Assembly: GCA_963738025.1 (NCBI GenBank)
Contig: CAVTWA010000001.1
Coordinates: 62,001-126,000 of the forward strand
Origin: 20CM-2-55-15 sp963738025
GTDB taxonomy: Bacteria; Acidobacteriota; Terriglobia; 20CM-2-55-15
Direction: 5' to 3'
Length of the DNA: 64,000 bases
Positions within the stretch are counted from its first letter, which is position 1; every line of letters starts with the position of its first letter. The position numbers were made by a program, and so were the translations under genes. This document shows, one piece after another, positions 8,214-17,010 of this stretch. Below the pieces are notes generated by a model. The model ran no database searches, was not told the DNA's origin, and saw only the letters and a list, made by a program, of their open reading frames with translations.

Positions 8214-9207
8214 ATGATTCGAAGGTACATCGAACGACGCGAAACTCTTCTACACGGAAGGGATAACAACCGAGAGTCACTCCCGTTTGAATGGGGCGCT
8301 CGAAGATCTGGGACTGACCGCTGATGGGAACACCTCTTCGGCCGTTCACGATTACGTTTCGGAAGCATTGACAGACAGCACGAGCTTCTATTCCTACGCC
8401 CCGACTGCGCATTATGAATTAGCAGGCGAGATCCTGAAGTTTCCAAGCGGTATCGAAACGCCGTTTCCCGAAAACAATACCGTATGGGGCCGATTCTTTC
8501 CTGCGGGCAAAGATCTCGCCATGGTGGTCCTCCCACAGTGGAACTGTAAATGGGATGGCCAGATTCAACTTTGCCGCGTGCTGCAACGGGTGGGAATTGC
8601 CTCGTTGCGTTTAAGTCTTCCCTATCACCACCACCGGAAACCGTCTTTCCTGGAACGTTCGGAATATCTGGTCTCGCCAAATATCGGTCGAACTATCACC
8701 GCAGTCCGCCAGGCCGTGGTGGATACGCGGCTCGCCGCCGACTGGCTGTTCCAGCAGGGCTATCGGCGGGTAGGAATCATTGGCACAAGCGTCGGGTCCT
8801 GCATCGGGTTTCTGACGTTTGCACACGACGATCGTTTTTCCACCGCGGTGTTCATCCACGTCTCCAGTTTCTTCGCGGATGTGGTCTGGAAAGGGCTTTC
8901 GACCACACATGTCCGCAAATCCCTTGTGGAGGCGATGGAACTCGAACAGTTGCGATTTCTGTGGTCTCCTATCAGCCCGTATCCGTTCATCAAGCGTCTG
9001 CATGATTCGTCTCGGCGATTTCTGACAATATCCGGGCTTTATGACACCACATTCATACCTGAACTGACGCACCAGACACTCGACGAATTCGATCGATACC
9101 GGATTCCCTATCATGCGGTGTGGCTTCCCTGCGGCCATTACACAATGGGACAATTCCCGTTCAGTTCCATGGTTGGTTACCAGACGATACGGTTTCTGGC
9201 TGACTAA
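8214..9207 (+). CDS. Alpha/beta hydrolase (abhydrolase_18-like), one frameshift near the start
   Basis: The intact frame (8287-9207) covers most of the protein. The natural N-terminus probably starts at ATG 8214 (MIRRYIERRETLLHGRDN...LPFEWG) in another frame. One extra base near 8297 separates the two parts. The nucleophile elbow is GTSVGS, a late Asp sits in SGLYDTTF, and the terminal His is in PCGHYTMGQ. A hydrolase of unknown substrate is inferred. It follows the oxidoreductase stop by 9 bases, so the two probably share a transcript. The indel continues the error-rich tract of the preceding gene. Confidence 0.75.
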
Positions 9208-9311
9208 GTCCGCCGGATGTGGCACGCCTCTACCACTCCCCGCCATAAAAAATGCGTTATTGCCAGTGCGACGTCTACGCATGTTAGGGTAGCTAGTCAC
9301 GTTAAAAGGCA

Positions 9312-9527
9312 ATGACGCCACTGTGTTTAAAGAAGAGCGAGTTGCTAGAGGCGTATGAGGAAGCGGTTGCGGCGCATTCCGCTGCGATGACTGACTTGCG
9401 GCATAAGATGGGCGTCCTGACGCAGCGAGAATACGACCACGCCTATGCCAGTGCTGAAGCTTTACGCATGGAAGCACGTATGGCGCAAGAGAAACTGAAC
9501 CGGCATGTCACGCAACACGGATGTTAG
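9312..9527 (+). CDS. Small helical hypothetical protein, 71 aa
   Basis: This is almost entirely alpha-helical, running KKSELLEAYEEAVAAHSAAM, then REYDHAYASAEALRMEAR and ending in KLNRHVTQHGC. A pattern of a long helix pair ending in a His-Gly-Cys tail recurs in acidobacterial small proteins of unknown function, from memory. AAAAGG precedes the ATG. No function can be given. Confidence 0.65.
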   Translation: MTPLCLKKSELLEAYEEAVAAHSAAMTDLRHKMGVLTQREYDHAYASAEALRMEARMAQEKLNRHVTQHGC

Positions 9528-9780
9528 CGCGACCGCCATGCCCCGCGCGACCTGCAACATTTCTGAGATCCGGCAAAATGTTTGCGGTGCCGGCCGGCTG
9601 TTTTGTGGAAAATGTGGAGCTAAAAGGCAGTAGCCCTGCGTGCTTTATGTCTATTCCCCCTCCGGTCGGTTAAATCCGTTCAAAACATCGCTGCTCCCGG
9701 GCTAATCCTGGAGGACAGATCTTCCGATAACCTGGAATAGGTGACCCGACCTGCTTGCCGCGGGAACAAGGAGATTGTCG

Positions 9781-11010
9781 ATGGAACGTGTCCTGGTTAG
9801 CCGTCAACCGATTTACCGAGCCGACATGGCCGAACTCGGTTATGAGCTCTTGTTCCGCGACTCGGAAACGGAAAACGCCTCGTGTTCGGATGGTGACCAG
9901 GCAACGGCGGAGGTTATCCTCAAGACATGCATGGACATTGGGCTGGATGCACTGGTCGGACAAAGCACCGCCTTCATTAATTTCGACCGCAATCTGATTC
10001 TGGGAAACTACTGTGAATGCCTGCCGCGGGATCGCGTGGTGCTGGAACTGGTGGAAGCGGTCAAACCAGATGCCGCCTTACTTGCAAGATTGAAGGCTTT
10101 ACGCGCTGCCGGATATCGGCTCGCGCTTGATAACTTCCTGGTGACAGATCTCTCAAGTGCCTTATTGGAACTCGCCAGTTTTGTCAAAATCGATCTTCTC
10201 GCCAACGACTGGTCTGCGGTCAAGCAGGCCCTTGCAGCGGTCCGCAAACATTCTCCCAAACTTATCGCTAAAAAAGTGGAGACCCGGGAGCAATTCAGTA
10301 CTTGTAAGGTTCTGGGGTTTGATTACTTTCAAGGCTACTTCTTTTGCCGGCCGCAACTTGTCGAGGGTCGCCGCCTGCCGGTGACCAGGCTGGCAACCGT
10401 CCGGCTGATCACCAAGCTCAACAATCCGGATATTGAGGTTAAAGAACTGGAGCAGGCGATCGGGCAGGATGTTTCCCTCAGCTATAAGCTTCTCCGGTAT
10501 ATCAATTCTGCCGCGTGTTCCCTTTCGCGTCCGGTGAACTCGATAGGCCACGCCATAGTGTTGCTTGGTCAGCAACAGATCCGAACCTGGGCCAGCCTCA
10601 TCCTGTTCTCGAAATTCGATGATAAGCCGCGAGACATAGGCGTCACAGGAGCCGTCCGCGGCAAAATGTGCGAATACCTGGCGCCCGCTTTAGGCTTCCA
10701 AAGACCCGATAAATTATTCGTTGTCGGGTTGTTGTCGGTTCTGGATGCCTTATTGAATCAACCGCTGGATCAAATTTTGCCCACGCTACCGCTGGAAGCA
10801 GACATCGTTGATGCACTGCTCTACCGCAGCGGCCGGCTGGGCTCTGCTTTAGAGTGCGTGCTCGAATACGAGAAACACAATTGGCGGGAAGCGCAGGCGG
10901 CCGTCAATATCAAAGAGGACCTCATTCGTGATGCTTATCGCAAAGCCGTCGGCTGGTCTCTGAGCACGCTGAATGGATTTTCGGGACCGGCAGCAAGAGC
11001 CGTGTCCTAA
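9781..11010 (+). CDS. EAL-HDOD domain signal-transduction protein
   Basis: The protein is 409 residues from ATG 9781, which has AAGGAG 7 bases upstream. Residues about 1-190 are an EAL domain in which the signature is YELLFR, and several metal-binding acidic residues of active c-di-GMP phosphodiesterases are not evident. Residues about 200-390 are an HDOD domain (LEQAIGQDVSLSYKLLRYIN, SIGHAIVLLGQQQIRTW). Family members of this architecture are usually regulatory, not enzymatic. The gene stands alone, and the 250 bases upstream show no riboswitch I can recognise. A TTG at 9775 is too close to the ribosome site to be the start. Confidence 0.88.
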   Translation: MERVLVSRQPIYRADMAELGYELLFRDSETENASCSDGDQATAEVILKTCMDIGLDALVGQSTAFINFDRNLILGNYCECLPRDRVVLELVEAVKPDAALLARLKALRAAGYRLALDNFLVTDLSSALLELASFVKIDLLANDWSAVKQALAAVRKHSPKLIAKKVETREQFSTCKVLGFDYFQGYFFCRPQLVEGRRLPVTRLATVRLITKLNNPDIEVKELEQAIGQDVSLSYKLLRYINSAACSLSRPVNSIGHAIVLLGQQQIRTWASLILFSKFDDKPRDIGVTGAVRGKMCEYLAPALGFQRPDKLFVVGLLSVLDALLNQPLDQILPTLPLEADIVDALLYRSGRLGSALECVLEYEKHNWREAQAAVNIKEDLIRDAYRKAVGWSLSTLNGFSGPAARAVS

Positions 11011-11077
11011 CCGAGCGAGAGAGGGCGCAAACCTGGATCTCGAAACGACATCGGGCGGATCTAATCGTCGAATCAAC

Positions 11078-11112
11078 GCAAATAGGCGCGGTCACAGACC
11101 GCGCCTATTTGC
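11078..11112. terminator. Perfect 16-bp hairpin of the GACCGCGCC family, bidirectional terminator candidate
   Basis: GCAAATAGGCGCGGTC and GACCGCGCCTATTTGC pair perfectly around an ACA loop, between the convergent EAL-HDOD and RRM genes. The stem is strong, but there is only a short T run after it on either strand. It is likely both a repeat copy and a transcription stop. Confidence 0.6.
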
Positions 11113-11145
11113 AAAACAACTTTTCAGTCTGCTAATGGCGTGAAA

Positions 11146-11448
11146 TTAGTAGCGGCCGCCGCGACGGGAATCCCGTCGGTCTCCACCGCCAAAGTCTCTC
11201 TTTACCATGGGCTTCGCTTCGTTGACCGTTAAGGTACGGCCATCGAGCTGCGACCCGTGAAGGGTTGCGATCGCTTTGTTCGCACCCTCCTCTTCCATTA
11301 CTACAAACCCGAAGCCTTTGGAACGCCCGGAGTCTCTGTCCGTAATGATATTTACCGATTCGACTGCACCGCACTGCTCAAAAGCACTCGTGACATCGCT
11401 TTCTGTCGTCTGAAACGACAGGTTTCCAACATATAACTTTTTCGACAT
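11146..11448 (-). CDS. RNA-binding protein with single RRM domain
   Basis: The 100-residue protein is one RRM: RNP2 is LYVGNLSF (5-12) and RNP1 is KGFGFVVM (about 44-51). A short Gly/Arg tail (GGGDRRDSRRGGRY) follows. Such small proteins bind single-stranded RNA and are common in cyanobacteria and acidobacteria, where some respond to cold. The gene is monocistronic, with a leader region of about 240 bases to the next gene upstream. I see no clear regulatory structure there. Confidence 0.9.
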   Translation of the reverse strand: MSKKLYVGNLSFQTTESDVTSAFEQCGAVESVNIITDRDSGRSKGFGFVVMEEEGANKAIATLHGSQLDGRTLTVNEAKPMVKRDFGGGDRRDSRRGGRY

Positions 11449-11692
11449 TCAGTTCCTGGTAGTTAAGGAGAGTTCTGAGCTTATCGGCGAGATTAAAGGA
11501 CAATCGACGACCGGCTAGTACAGGAGCTTCCCAACATTGTAGATTTGCGGCTTGATTGCCGCTGATTTAAAGATAAACCGATATTGGCAATTGTCAACGG
11601 CTAGAAATAGCGGCCCACTGCTGTGTTCCAGTTTTGCCATAGCACGGCTGGGCAAATAGGCGTAAAGTCTGGACATCCTGTCGTGAAACCAC

Positions 11693-11989
11693 ATGACTGA
11701 CAATAAATCGACGATTCGCTATCTCGGCTACCGCAGCTTGCCGGACGGAGGCAGAGGGTTTGACTTCTCTTACGCAATGGGCAGTGCGAAGGCAACGATG
11801 GTCACCGTCGACGTGTCCGTTATTTTCTTCCAGGGACCGGACCAGATCGCAATACAAGAAGCCGCGGGGATCTGCTACGAAACTCTGAAATTCCGCGCCC
11901 AGGCGCATGAAGCAACCCCGCCGGATCGATTCGATGTGACCGCCGCCGACGTTGCTCTACACAGAAAGCCTAACGGAAAGCACAAATAG
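11693..11989 (+). CDS. Hypothetical protein, 98 aa
   Basis: The protein reads TIRYLGYRSLPDGGRGFDFSY, then a hydrophobic strand VTVDVSVIFFQG, a helix IAIQEAAGICYETLKFRAQ and a polar tail. This looks like a small alpha/beta fold, with no family recognised. The ribosome site is weak. It is convergent with nuoI, 20 bases from that gene's stop. Confidence 0.55.
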   Translation: MTDNKSTIRYLGYRSLPDGGRGFDFSYAMGSAKATMVTVDVSVIFFQGPDQIAIQEAAGICYETLKFRAQAHEATPPDRFDVTAADVALHRKPNGKHK

Positions 11990-12009
11990 ATAAGCCCTGC
12001 TTATCAGTT

Positions 12010-12666
12010 CTAGCTTCTTTTGCGGATCATTGACTCATACAAAACGGCAGGATGGCGCTCTTCCACCACGGATGGGAAAGCACACTCCTTCTGCTCTTCC
12101 TGATTAAAAATTCTGGCTTCCGCCATAGGTATGTTGGGCCGGTAGCCTGGTCCTTTGGCATCGATACCCGGTCGCTGCATGAGTTTCTCGATTGTGTAAA
12201 TCGTTTCGGACCGGTTGTAGACGGACTGATGGTGCTCGCGGCTCATAATGATGGCCTCTTCCGGGCAGGCGTCCACGCAAAAACCGCAATAGATACACCT
12301 CATCATATCGATGTCGAATCGCTCGGGAAACTTTTCGATTTCCGGATTCGGATGCTCCCCGGCTTCGATGTAAATGCATTCGGCGGGGCAGATGGTCGCG
12401 CACATGTAACACGCCACGCACTTTAAACTGCCGTCACCACGGACGGTCAAGATGTGGGTGCCGCGAAAACGTTCGGAGTAAGGGCGGGTCTGTTCCGGGT
12501 AGTAAATCGTCGGCGTGTCTCCCTTGAACAAACTCATGAATAGATGGCGCAACGTCACGGCGAAGGCGCGGAACGTCGACCAGATCGTGGCGTGTTCCTT
12601 GCGTGCGCGTTCGCTGACATTGATGGTCGGAACATCGACGGCATAACCGCCCTTGACGGAAATCAT
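12010..12666 (-). CDS. nuoI: NADH-quinone oxidoreductase subunit I
   Basis: A 218-residue ferredoxin-like subunit with two 4Fe-4S sites: Cys 83/86/89 with C93 (CVACYMCATICP) and Cys 124/127/130 with C134 (CIYCGFCVDACP). In complex I it carries electrons from NuoG towards the quinone site. Its ATG overlaps the nuoG stop by 4 bases. No nuoH lies between them or nearby, although NuoH normally docks with NuoI. The rest of complex I must lie elsewhere. Confidence 0.95.
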   Translation of the reverse strand: MISVKGGYAVDVPTINVSERARKEHATIWSTFRAFAVTLRHLFMSLFKGDTPTIYYPEQTRPYSERFRGTHILTVRGDGSLKCVACYMCATICPAECIYIEAGEHPNPEIEKFPERFDIDMMRCIYCGFCVDACPEEAIIMSREHHQSVYNRSETIYTIEKLMQRPGIDAKGPGYRPNIPMAEARIFNQEEQKECAFPSVVEERHPAVLYESMIRKRS

Positions 12667-14303
12667 TGCAACACCTCTTGCGGAGCTTCCGCCGGCACGG
12701 CCCCAAGCGGGCCGATGGCGTCATAATCGAGGCCGGAGTACCGTGGAGTCTCACGAGTAATGGCGGCAAAAATTGCTGCCGGATCGTCTGAAACTTGCGT
12801 ACCGGCTCGATTCAACAAATCTGCTATCAAGACGTGGAGTGGTTGTGCCTCCCCGGGAGGCATCACCGCACGATTGGTCAGCTGAATCCGGCCAGCGAAA
12901 TTAACAAACGTGCCCTTCTCCTCTGCCCAGGACGCCATCGGTAACAACATCGACGCCGAACGCGCCCATTCAAAATCGTGCGTCGTACTGACAACGCTGA
13001 ATTCCAGTGCATTGATCAGTTTCTGCAAGTCCCTAATGACTTCTGGAGCGTCGCCGCCGACCAATTGCGGATGAAAGGAAATCCACATTGCCCGGATCTG
13101 TTTCTTCTCGGCTAGTTCGCATAAGCCGGCCAGGCCGCTCAGACCGGTGCCTAAGCCCAGATTGATGGCGCCCTGCGTATTGGCGTGCTTGTCCAGGCGC
13201 CTGAGCAGGTCGTCCTGACGTTGCTGGTACAGCTCCACCTCTTTCGACAGCCGGAAGTCGACGGCTCCTCTGAAATACTTCTTCAAGAGGAACAACGCTT
13301 CATTCGTATTATTCGCGGAACCCAGCGCCGCAACGGCACTATCACCGTGTTGTTGGCGAATTGCTTCGAACCGCTCGTGTATGAGCGGCAGCAGGTCAAT
13401 TAAGGTTCTTCTCTCACCGCGAACGATTGCATGTCGCAGACGCGGCCATTTTTCTAACTGATGAAAACTCAGCCGGCCTTCATCGCACAACCAGCTTTTA
13501 TTAACCTCAACATTGCGCCGGCCCACCGTGCGATAGATTTTGCCGTCCGTCGCCGTGTAACCCGAAATTCCGCCGCCGGTGGCTCGCGCGGAATGATCGA
13601 TACGCAGATTGCAGCCGGTGCTGCACCCTGCACAGACCGATGGAGTACCCTTCAAAAACCAAACGCGAACTTTAAAACGGAAATCAGCGCTAGTCAGCGC
13701 CCCGACGGGACAAACATCGACGACATTACCCGAATAGGCATTGTTTAAGGGCTTTTCTTCAAAAATGCCGATTTCTGAATTGTGCCCGCGGCTGAAAACC
13801 TGAATCTCGTTAGTCTTTGTCACATTCCTCGTGAAACGGACACATCTTGTACAAAGGATGCATCTTTCCTGATCCAATTTCACGAGGGGGCCCAGGTTGT
13901 AAGCTTTCTTTCGACGTGTTTTCTGTCCCAGTGGATATCTGCTGTCGTGGCCGGCATGCGCCATGTAGTAATCCTGAAGCCAGCACTCTCCGGACTGATC
14001 GCAAACGGGACAATCGATGGGATGGTGGAGAAGCAGAAATTCCATCGCGTACCGTACCGCTTGATGCACGCGTTCCGTGTTTGTGCGGATTTCCATATTG
14101 TCTGCGACGGGCGTCGCACACGACGGCACCAGTTTCGGCGCTCCCTTTACCTCGACGAGACACATTCGGCAACTGCCCTCAATTCCGATATCGGGGTGAT
14201 AGCAGTAGCGAGGAATCTGGACGCCGACCTCATCGGCAACTTGAATGATGGTTCTGCCTTTTTCAGCTTCGTATATCTGGCCGTTGATCGTCACTTTGGG
14301 CAT
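12663..14303 (-). CDS. nuoG: NADH-quinone oxidoreductase subunit G
   Basis: A 546-residue protein. In order it has a 2Fe-2S ferredoxin domain (C34, C45, C48, C62), the His-Cys 4Fe-4S site (HHPIDCPVCDQSGEC, 93-107), a 4Fe-4S site (CILCTRC, C198) and a further Cys set (CAGCSTGC, 224-231). A shortened molybdopterin-oxidoreductase-like domain follows. It takes electrons in the complex I peripheral arm. It is shorter than the NuoG of enterobacteria (about 900 residues). It precedes nuoI and follows a rhodanese gene by about 76 bases. Confidence 0.95.
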   Translation of the reverse strand: MPKVTINGQIYEAEKGRTIIQVADEVGVQIPRYCYHPDIGIEGSCRMCLVEVKGAPKLVPSCATPVADNMEIRTNTERVHQAVRYAMEFLLLHHPIDCPVCDQSGECWLQDYYMAHAGHDSRYPLGQKTRRKKAYNLGPLVKLDQERCILCTRCVRFTRNVTKTNEIQVFSRGHNSEIGIFEEKPLNNAYSGNVVDVCPVGALTSADFRFKVRVWFLKGTPSVCAGCSTGCNLRIDHSARATGGGISGYTATDGKIYRTVGRRNVEVNKSWLCDEGRLSFHQLEKWPRLRHAIVRGERRTLIDLLPLIHERFEAIRQQHGDSAVAALGSANNTNEALFLLKKYFRGAVDFRLSKEVELYQQRQDDLLRRLDKHANTQGAINLGLGTGLSGLAGLCELAEKKQIRAMWISFHPQLVGGDAPEVIRDLQKLINALEFSVVSTTHDFEWARSASMLLPMASWAEEKGTFVNFAGRIQLTNRAVMPPGEAQPLHVLIADLLNRAGTQVSDDPAAIFAAITRETPRYSGLDYDAIGPLGAVPAEAPQEVLQ

Positions 14304-14379
14304 AACGCTTCAGATTAGCAAGAAGGGAATCTATTGGAAATTGTAAAAAACGGGGACCCGGCCCTGATCGCCACCAGGT

Positions 14380-15252
14380 TTACGGATTTGTCGGGTGTTC
14401 AATCGGCAGATCCAAACGATTACCCCACTCACCCCATGATCCCAGATAATTGCGGACGGCGGGGTAACCAAGTAATCGTAGCGCGAGGTAAGTATGCGCC
14501 GACCGGTACGCTCCCTGACAATGGGTTATGACTTCTTTATATGGTGAGATTCCGCAATCCGCATACATCTTGTTCAGCTGGTCCGCAGGTTTGAAGAATC
14601 CGTTTTCGTCCAGATTCTTGGTCCATTCGAGATGGACCGCACCGGGAATCGCTCCACCGCGAGCCGCCCGAACCAACTTTCCTGTGTATTCCTCATCGGT
14701 CCGTGCATCGACGATTGCGGCGGACGGATCGTGGAGCTTACTTAAAACGTAATCCGCAGTGGCCAACCGGTCCGGTCGCTGTTGCATTTTGAAACTACCA
14801 GGCTCGGAAATGACGCTCGCCTCGTGCGTCAGGGGAAAACCGGCAGATTGCCATGAATTGAATCCACCGTTAAGCAAATGGACGTCATCATGGCCAAAGA
14901 ATTCGAGAAACCAGAGCAGCCGCGCGGAACGCATTCCGGCGATATCGTCGTAAGCCACGATGGTGCTGTCGCTGTTCACACCTTTGGCTTGAATGAGGTG
15001 CTCGATCAGCCAGAGGAACGCATGCAGAGGCTGTGGCCTTGTATCGATGAGACTGATACCGAAAATGTCAAAGCTCCGGGCGCCCGGAATGTGTCCATTC
15101 GCGTACGCCTCTGGCGGCCTCATATCCATCAAAACAAGTTTCGGATCGCCGAGCTTGCTCTTTAATTCGTCCACAGACCAGAGCAAGTGCGGATTCGCGT
15201 AGGTCAGGCCTTGATGGCCTCGGCCTGTTGGACTTGCATTCGCTGCATTCAT
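14380..15252 (-). CDS. Sulfurtransferase with two rhodanese domains
   Basis: About 290 residues from ATG 15252, which overlaps the stop of the HAD gene (ATGA). The longer upstream frame lies wholly inside that gene and is rejected. The N-terminal domain (MDMRPPEAYANGHIPGA) lacks a catalytic Cys, having Asp at the loop (YDDIAGMRSAR). The C-terminal domain has the active Cys in HCQGAYRSAH (about residue 245). This is the standard arrangement of thiosulfate/3-mercaptopyruvate sulfurtransferases. It probably moves a sulfane sulfur; the acceptor is unknown. Proximity to the Fe-S-rich nuoG may or may not matter. Confidence 0.87.
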   Translation of the reverse strand: MNAANASPTGRGHQGLTYANPHLLWSVDELKSKLGDPKLVLMDMRPPEAYANGHIPGARSFDIFGISLIDTRPQPLHAFLWLIEHLIQAKGVNSDSTIVAYDDIAGMRSARLLWFLEFFGHDDVHLLNGGFNSWQSAGFPLTHEASVISEPGSFKMQQRPDRLATADYVLSKLHDPSAAIVDARTDEEYTGKLVRAARGGAIPGAVHLEWTKNLDENGFFKPADQLNKMYADCGISPYKEVITHCQGAYRSAHTYLALRLLGYPAVRNYLGSWGEWGNRLDLPIEHPTNP

Positions 15253-16022
15253 GCGTTCTCCAGGAAACCGATTACATCTGAGAGCACCCGGACCGTATAG
15301 GTCGGTTTGCAAGCCGGGACAGCAATTTCGGGCGGCAGCCAATCCTGCCGCTCGGTTTCTACCCACACCACGTCCATCCCGGCGTTCAGTGCCCCATAAA
15401 CGTCGATATAGAGCTGATCTCCGAAAAAAAGCGCTTCCGTTGGGCGGACCTGCATTTTCTCAAACGCATACTCAAAAATAAACCGATGCGGCTTACACCA
15501 GCCCACCTCGGCTGAAACCACGACAGTTTCAAACGCCGGCCGTATGCCAAAGGTGTTTAAAGATTCGTAAAGGGCAGGGGCGTACCCGAAATTTGAAATC
15601 ATTCCTATCCGATAACGCGATTTTGCCCAGCTCAGAACTTCAAGGACTTCAGGACGTACCTCGAACGACTCCTGGAGCTGTGCCATGTGAGCCCTAGTGA
15701 TCTTTTCGAGAGCTTCATCCGTTATCTCTCCTGTAGGATGTTTTAGCAATCCAAGCATGATTCTGAACCGCTCCTGGCTCACGACTTCCTTGAGGTCGGT
15801 CCGGCGCCGGACGCTGATGGTGTTGAAGCTTTGAGAGAAAGCGTCGTAAAAGACGTCAAAATCCTTTTTACCAAAAATATCGCAATAAGCCGCGTGGGCG
15901 GCCGGAGCTGTCGTCTTGACGGTTTTACCGTCGACGTGATGGGTTGGCAGTTTCGATTCGTTGATATGGATGACGGTGTCAAATGCATCAAAGATCAGCG
16001 TGGTATAATTCATGGTTCTCAT
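15249..16022 (-). CDS. HAD-superfamily hydrolase
   Basis: A 257-residue protein with HAD motif I IFDAFDTV (D12 nucleophile, D15), motif II ISNFG, the motif III Lys in WCKPH and motif IV FGDQLYIDVYGA. The helical cap domain lies between motifs I and II. It should be a phosphatase or a related phosphotransfer enzyme of unknown substrate. Start choice is between ATG 16022 and an in-frame ATG 9 bases later; neither has a strong ribosome site. It is first in a minus-strand run with the rhodanese gene and is divergent from the ABC operon. Confidence 0.87.
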   Translation of the reverse strand: MRTMNYTTLIFDAFDTVIHINESKLPTHHVDGKTVKTTAPAAHAAYCDIFGKKDFDVFYDAFSQSFNTISVRRRTDLKEVVSQERFRIMLGLLKHPTGEITDEALEKITRAHMAQLQESFEVRPEVLEVLSWAKSRYRIGMISNFGYAPALYESLNTFGIRPAFETVVVSAEVGWCKPHRFIFEYAFEKMQVRPTEALFFGDQLYIDVYGALNAGMDVVWVETERQDWLPPEIAVPACKPTYTVRVLSDVIGFLENA

Positions 16023-16054
16023 GGCTAGAATATCCGATTCGGAGGGTGTGACGA

Positions 16055-17008
16055 TTGATTACCGTTGAAAACCTGACGAAGCGTTACCCCGCAAAAACCG
16101 CCATCGACGGGATGTCGTTCGAAGTAAACAAGGGTGAAATCCTGGGGTTCCTGGGACCGAACGGCGCCGGAAAAACCACGACAATGCGGATCATCACGGG
16201 TTTTATACCGGCCAGCGACGGCAATGTGCGGGTGGACGGCTTCGACGTATTTGATAGTCCTCTCGAGGTTCGCAAACGTATCGGTTACCTGCCGGAAAAT
16301 CCGCCGCTATACCTTGAAATGAATGTGGCGGGTTATCTGCGCTTCGTCGCAAAAATCAAGGGCGTGCCAGGCGACAAACTCGACAGCGAAGTCCGGCGCG
16401 TCATGGAGCGGGTGAATATCGCCGACGTCAAAGAACGCATCATTGCAAAGCTCTCTAAAGGCTATAAGCAGCGCGTCGGTCTGGCTCAGGCGCTCTTGAA
16501 CGACCCGCCGGTGCTGATATTGGATGAGCCGACAATTGGACTGGATCCCAAGCAGATTCAGGAAGTCCGCGAATTGATCAAGGATCTGGCGGGCAATCAC
16601 ACGGTCGTGCTATCGACGCACATTCTTCCCGAAGTTGAACAAACCTGCCATCGAGTCATCATCATCGACCACGGGAAAATCGTTGCCGTCGATACACCTT
16701 CAAACCTGAGATTTCAACTCCAGGGCGCGGACCGGGTGACGGTGGAAGTGCAAGGTCCCGTCTCTGAAATCATGTCCAAACTGAAAAGCATGGCCGGCGT
16801 GGTTAACGTGCAGAAACTTTCCGAGAACGATGGCCATCACCGGCTGCAGATCGAGGGTGAGCTGAAAAAAGATATTCGCAGCGATCTTGCTCGCACCATC
16901 GTCCAGAACGGCTGGGGTTTGTACGAGCTCCAGTCTGCGACGATGAGCCTTGAAGACATATTCCTGAAGTTGACTACTGCCGAGGACGCGGAAAGACTGG
17001 GAAGCTAA
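16055..17008 (+). CDS. ABC transporter ATP-binding protein (GldA-like)
   Basis: A 317-residue protein from a TTG with GGAGGG 8 bases upstream. Walker A is GPNGAGKT (34-41), the signature is LSKGYKQRV, and Walker B is LILDEPT followed by an H-loop (STHIL). The C-terminal extension of about 90 residues is typical of ABC-2 exporters. It is the first gene of an operon with an ABC-2 permease and GldG/DUF4340 proteins. That organisation matches the gldAFG group, which is also common in non-gliding bacteria. The exported substrate is unknown. Confidence 0.9.
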   Translation: MITVENLTKRYPAKTAIDGMSFEVNKGEILGFLGPNGAGKTTTMRIITGFIPASDGNVRVDGFDVFDSPLEVRKRIGYLPENPPLYLEMNVAGYLRFVAKIKGVPGDKLDSEVRRVMERVNIADVKERIIAKLSKGYKQRVGLAQALLNDPPVLILDEPTIGLDPKQIQEVRELIKDLAGNHTVVLSTHILPEVEQTCHRVIIIDHGKIVAVDTPSNLRFQLQGADRVTVEVQGPVSEIMSKLKSMAGVVNVQKLSENDGHHRLQIEGELKKDIRSDLARTIVQNGWGLYELQSATMSLEDIFLKLTTAEDAERLGS

Positions 17009-17010
17009 AA

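Noticed and set aside
9528..9780. c-di-GMP riboswitch upstream of the EAL-HDOD gene
   Set aside because: No GEMM-type conserved core could be found; only a short repeat relic at 9669-9682.
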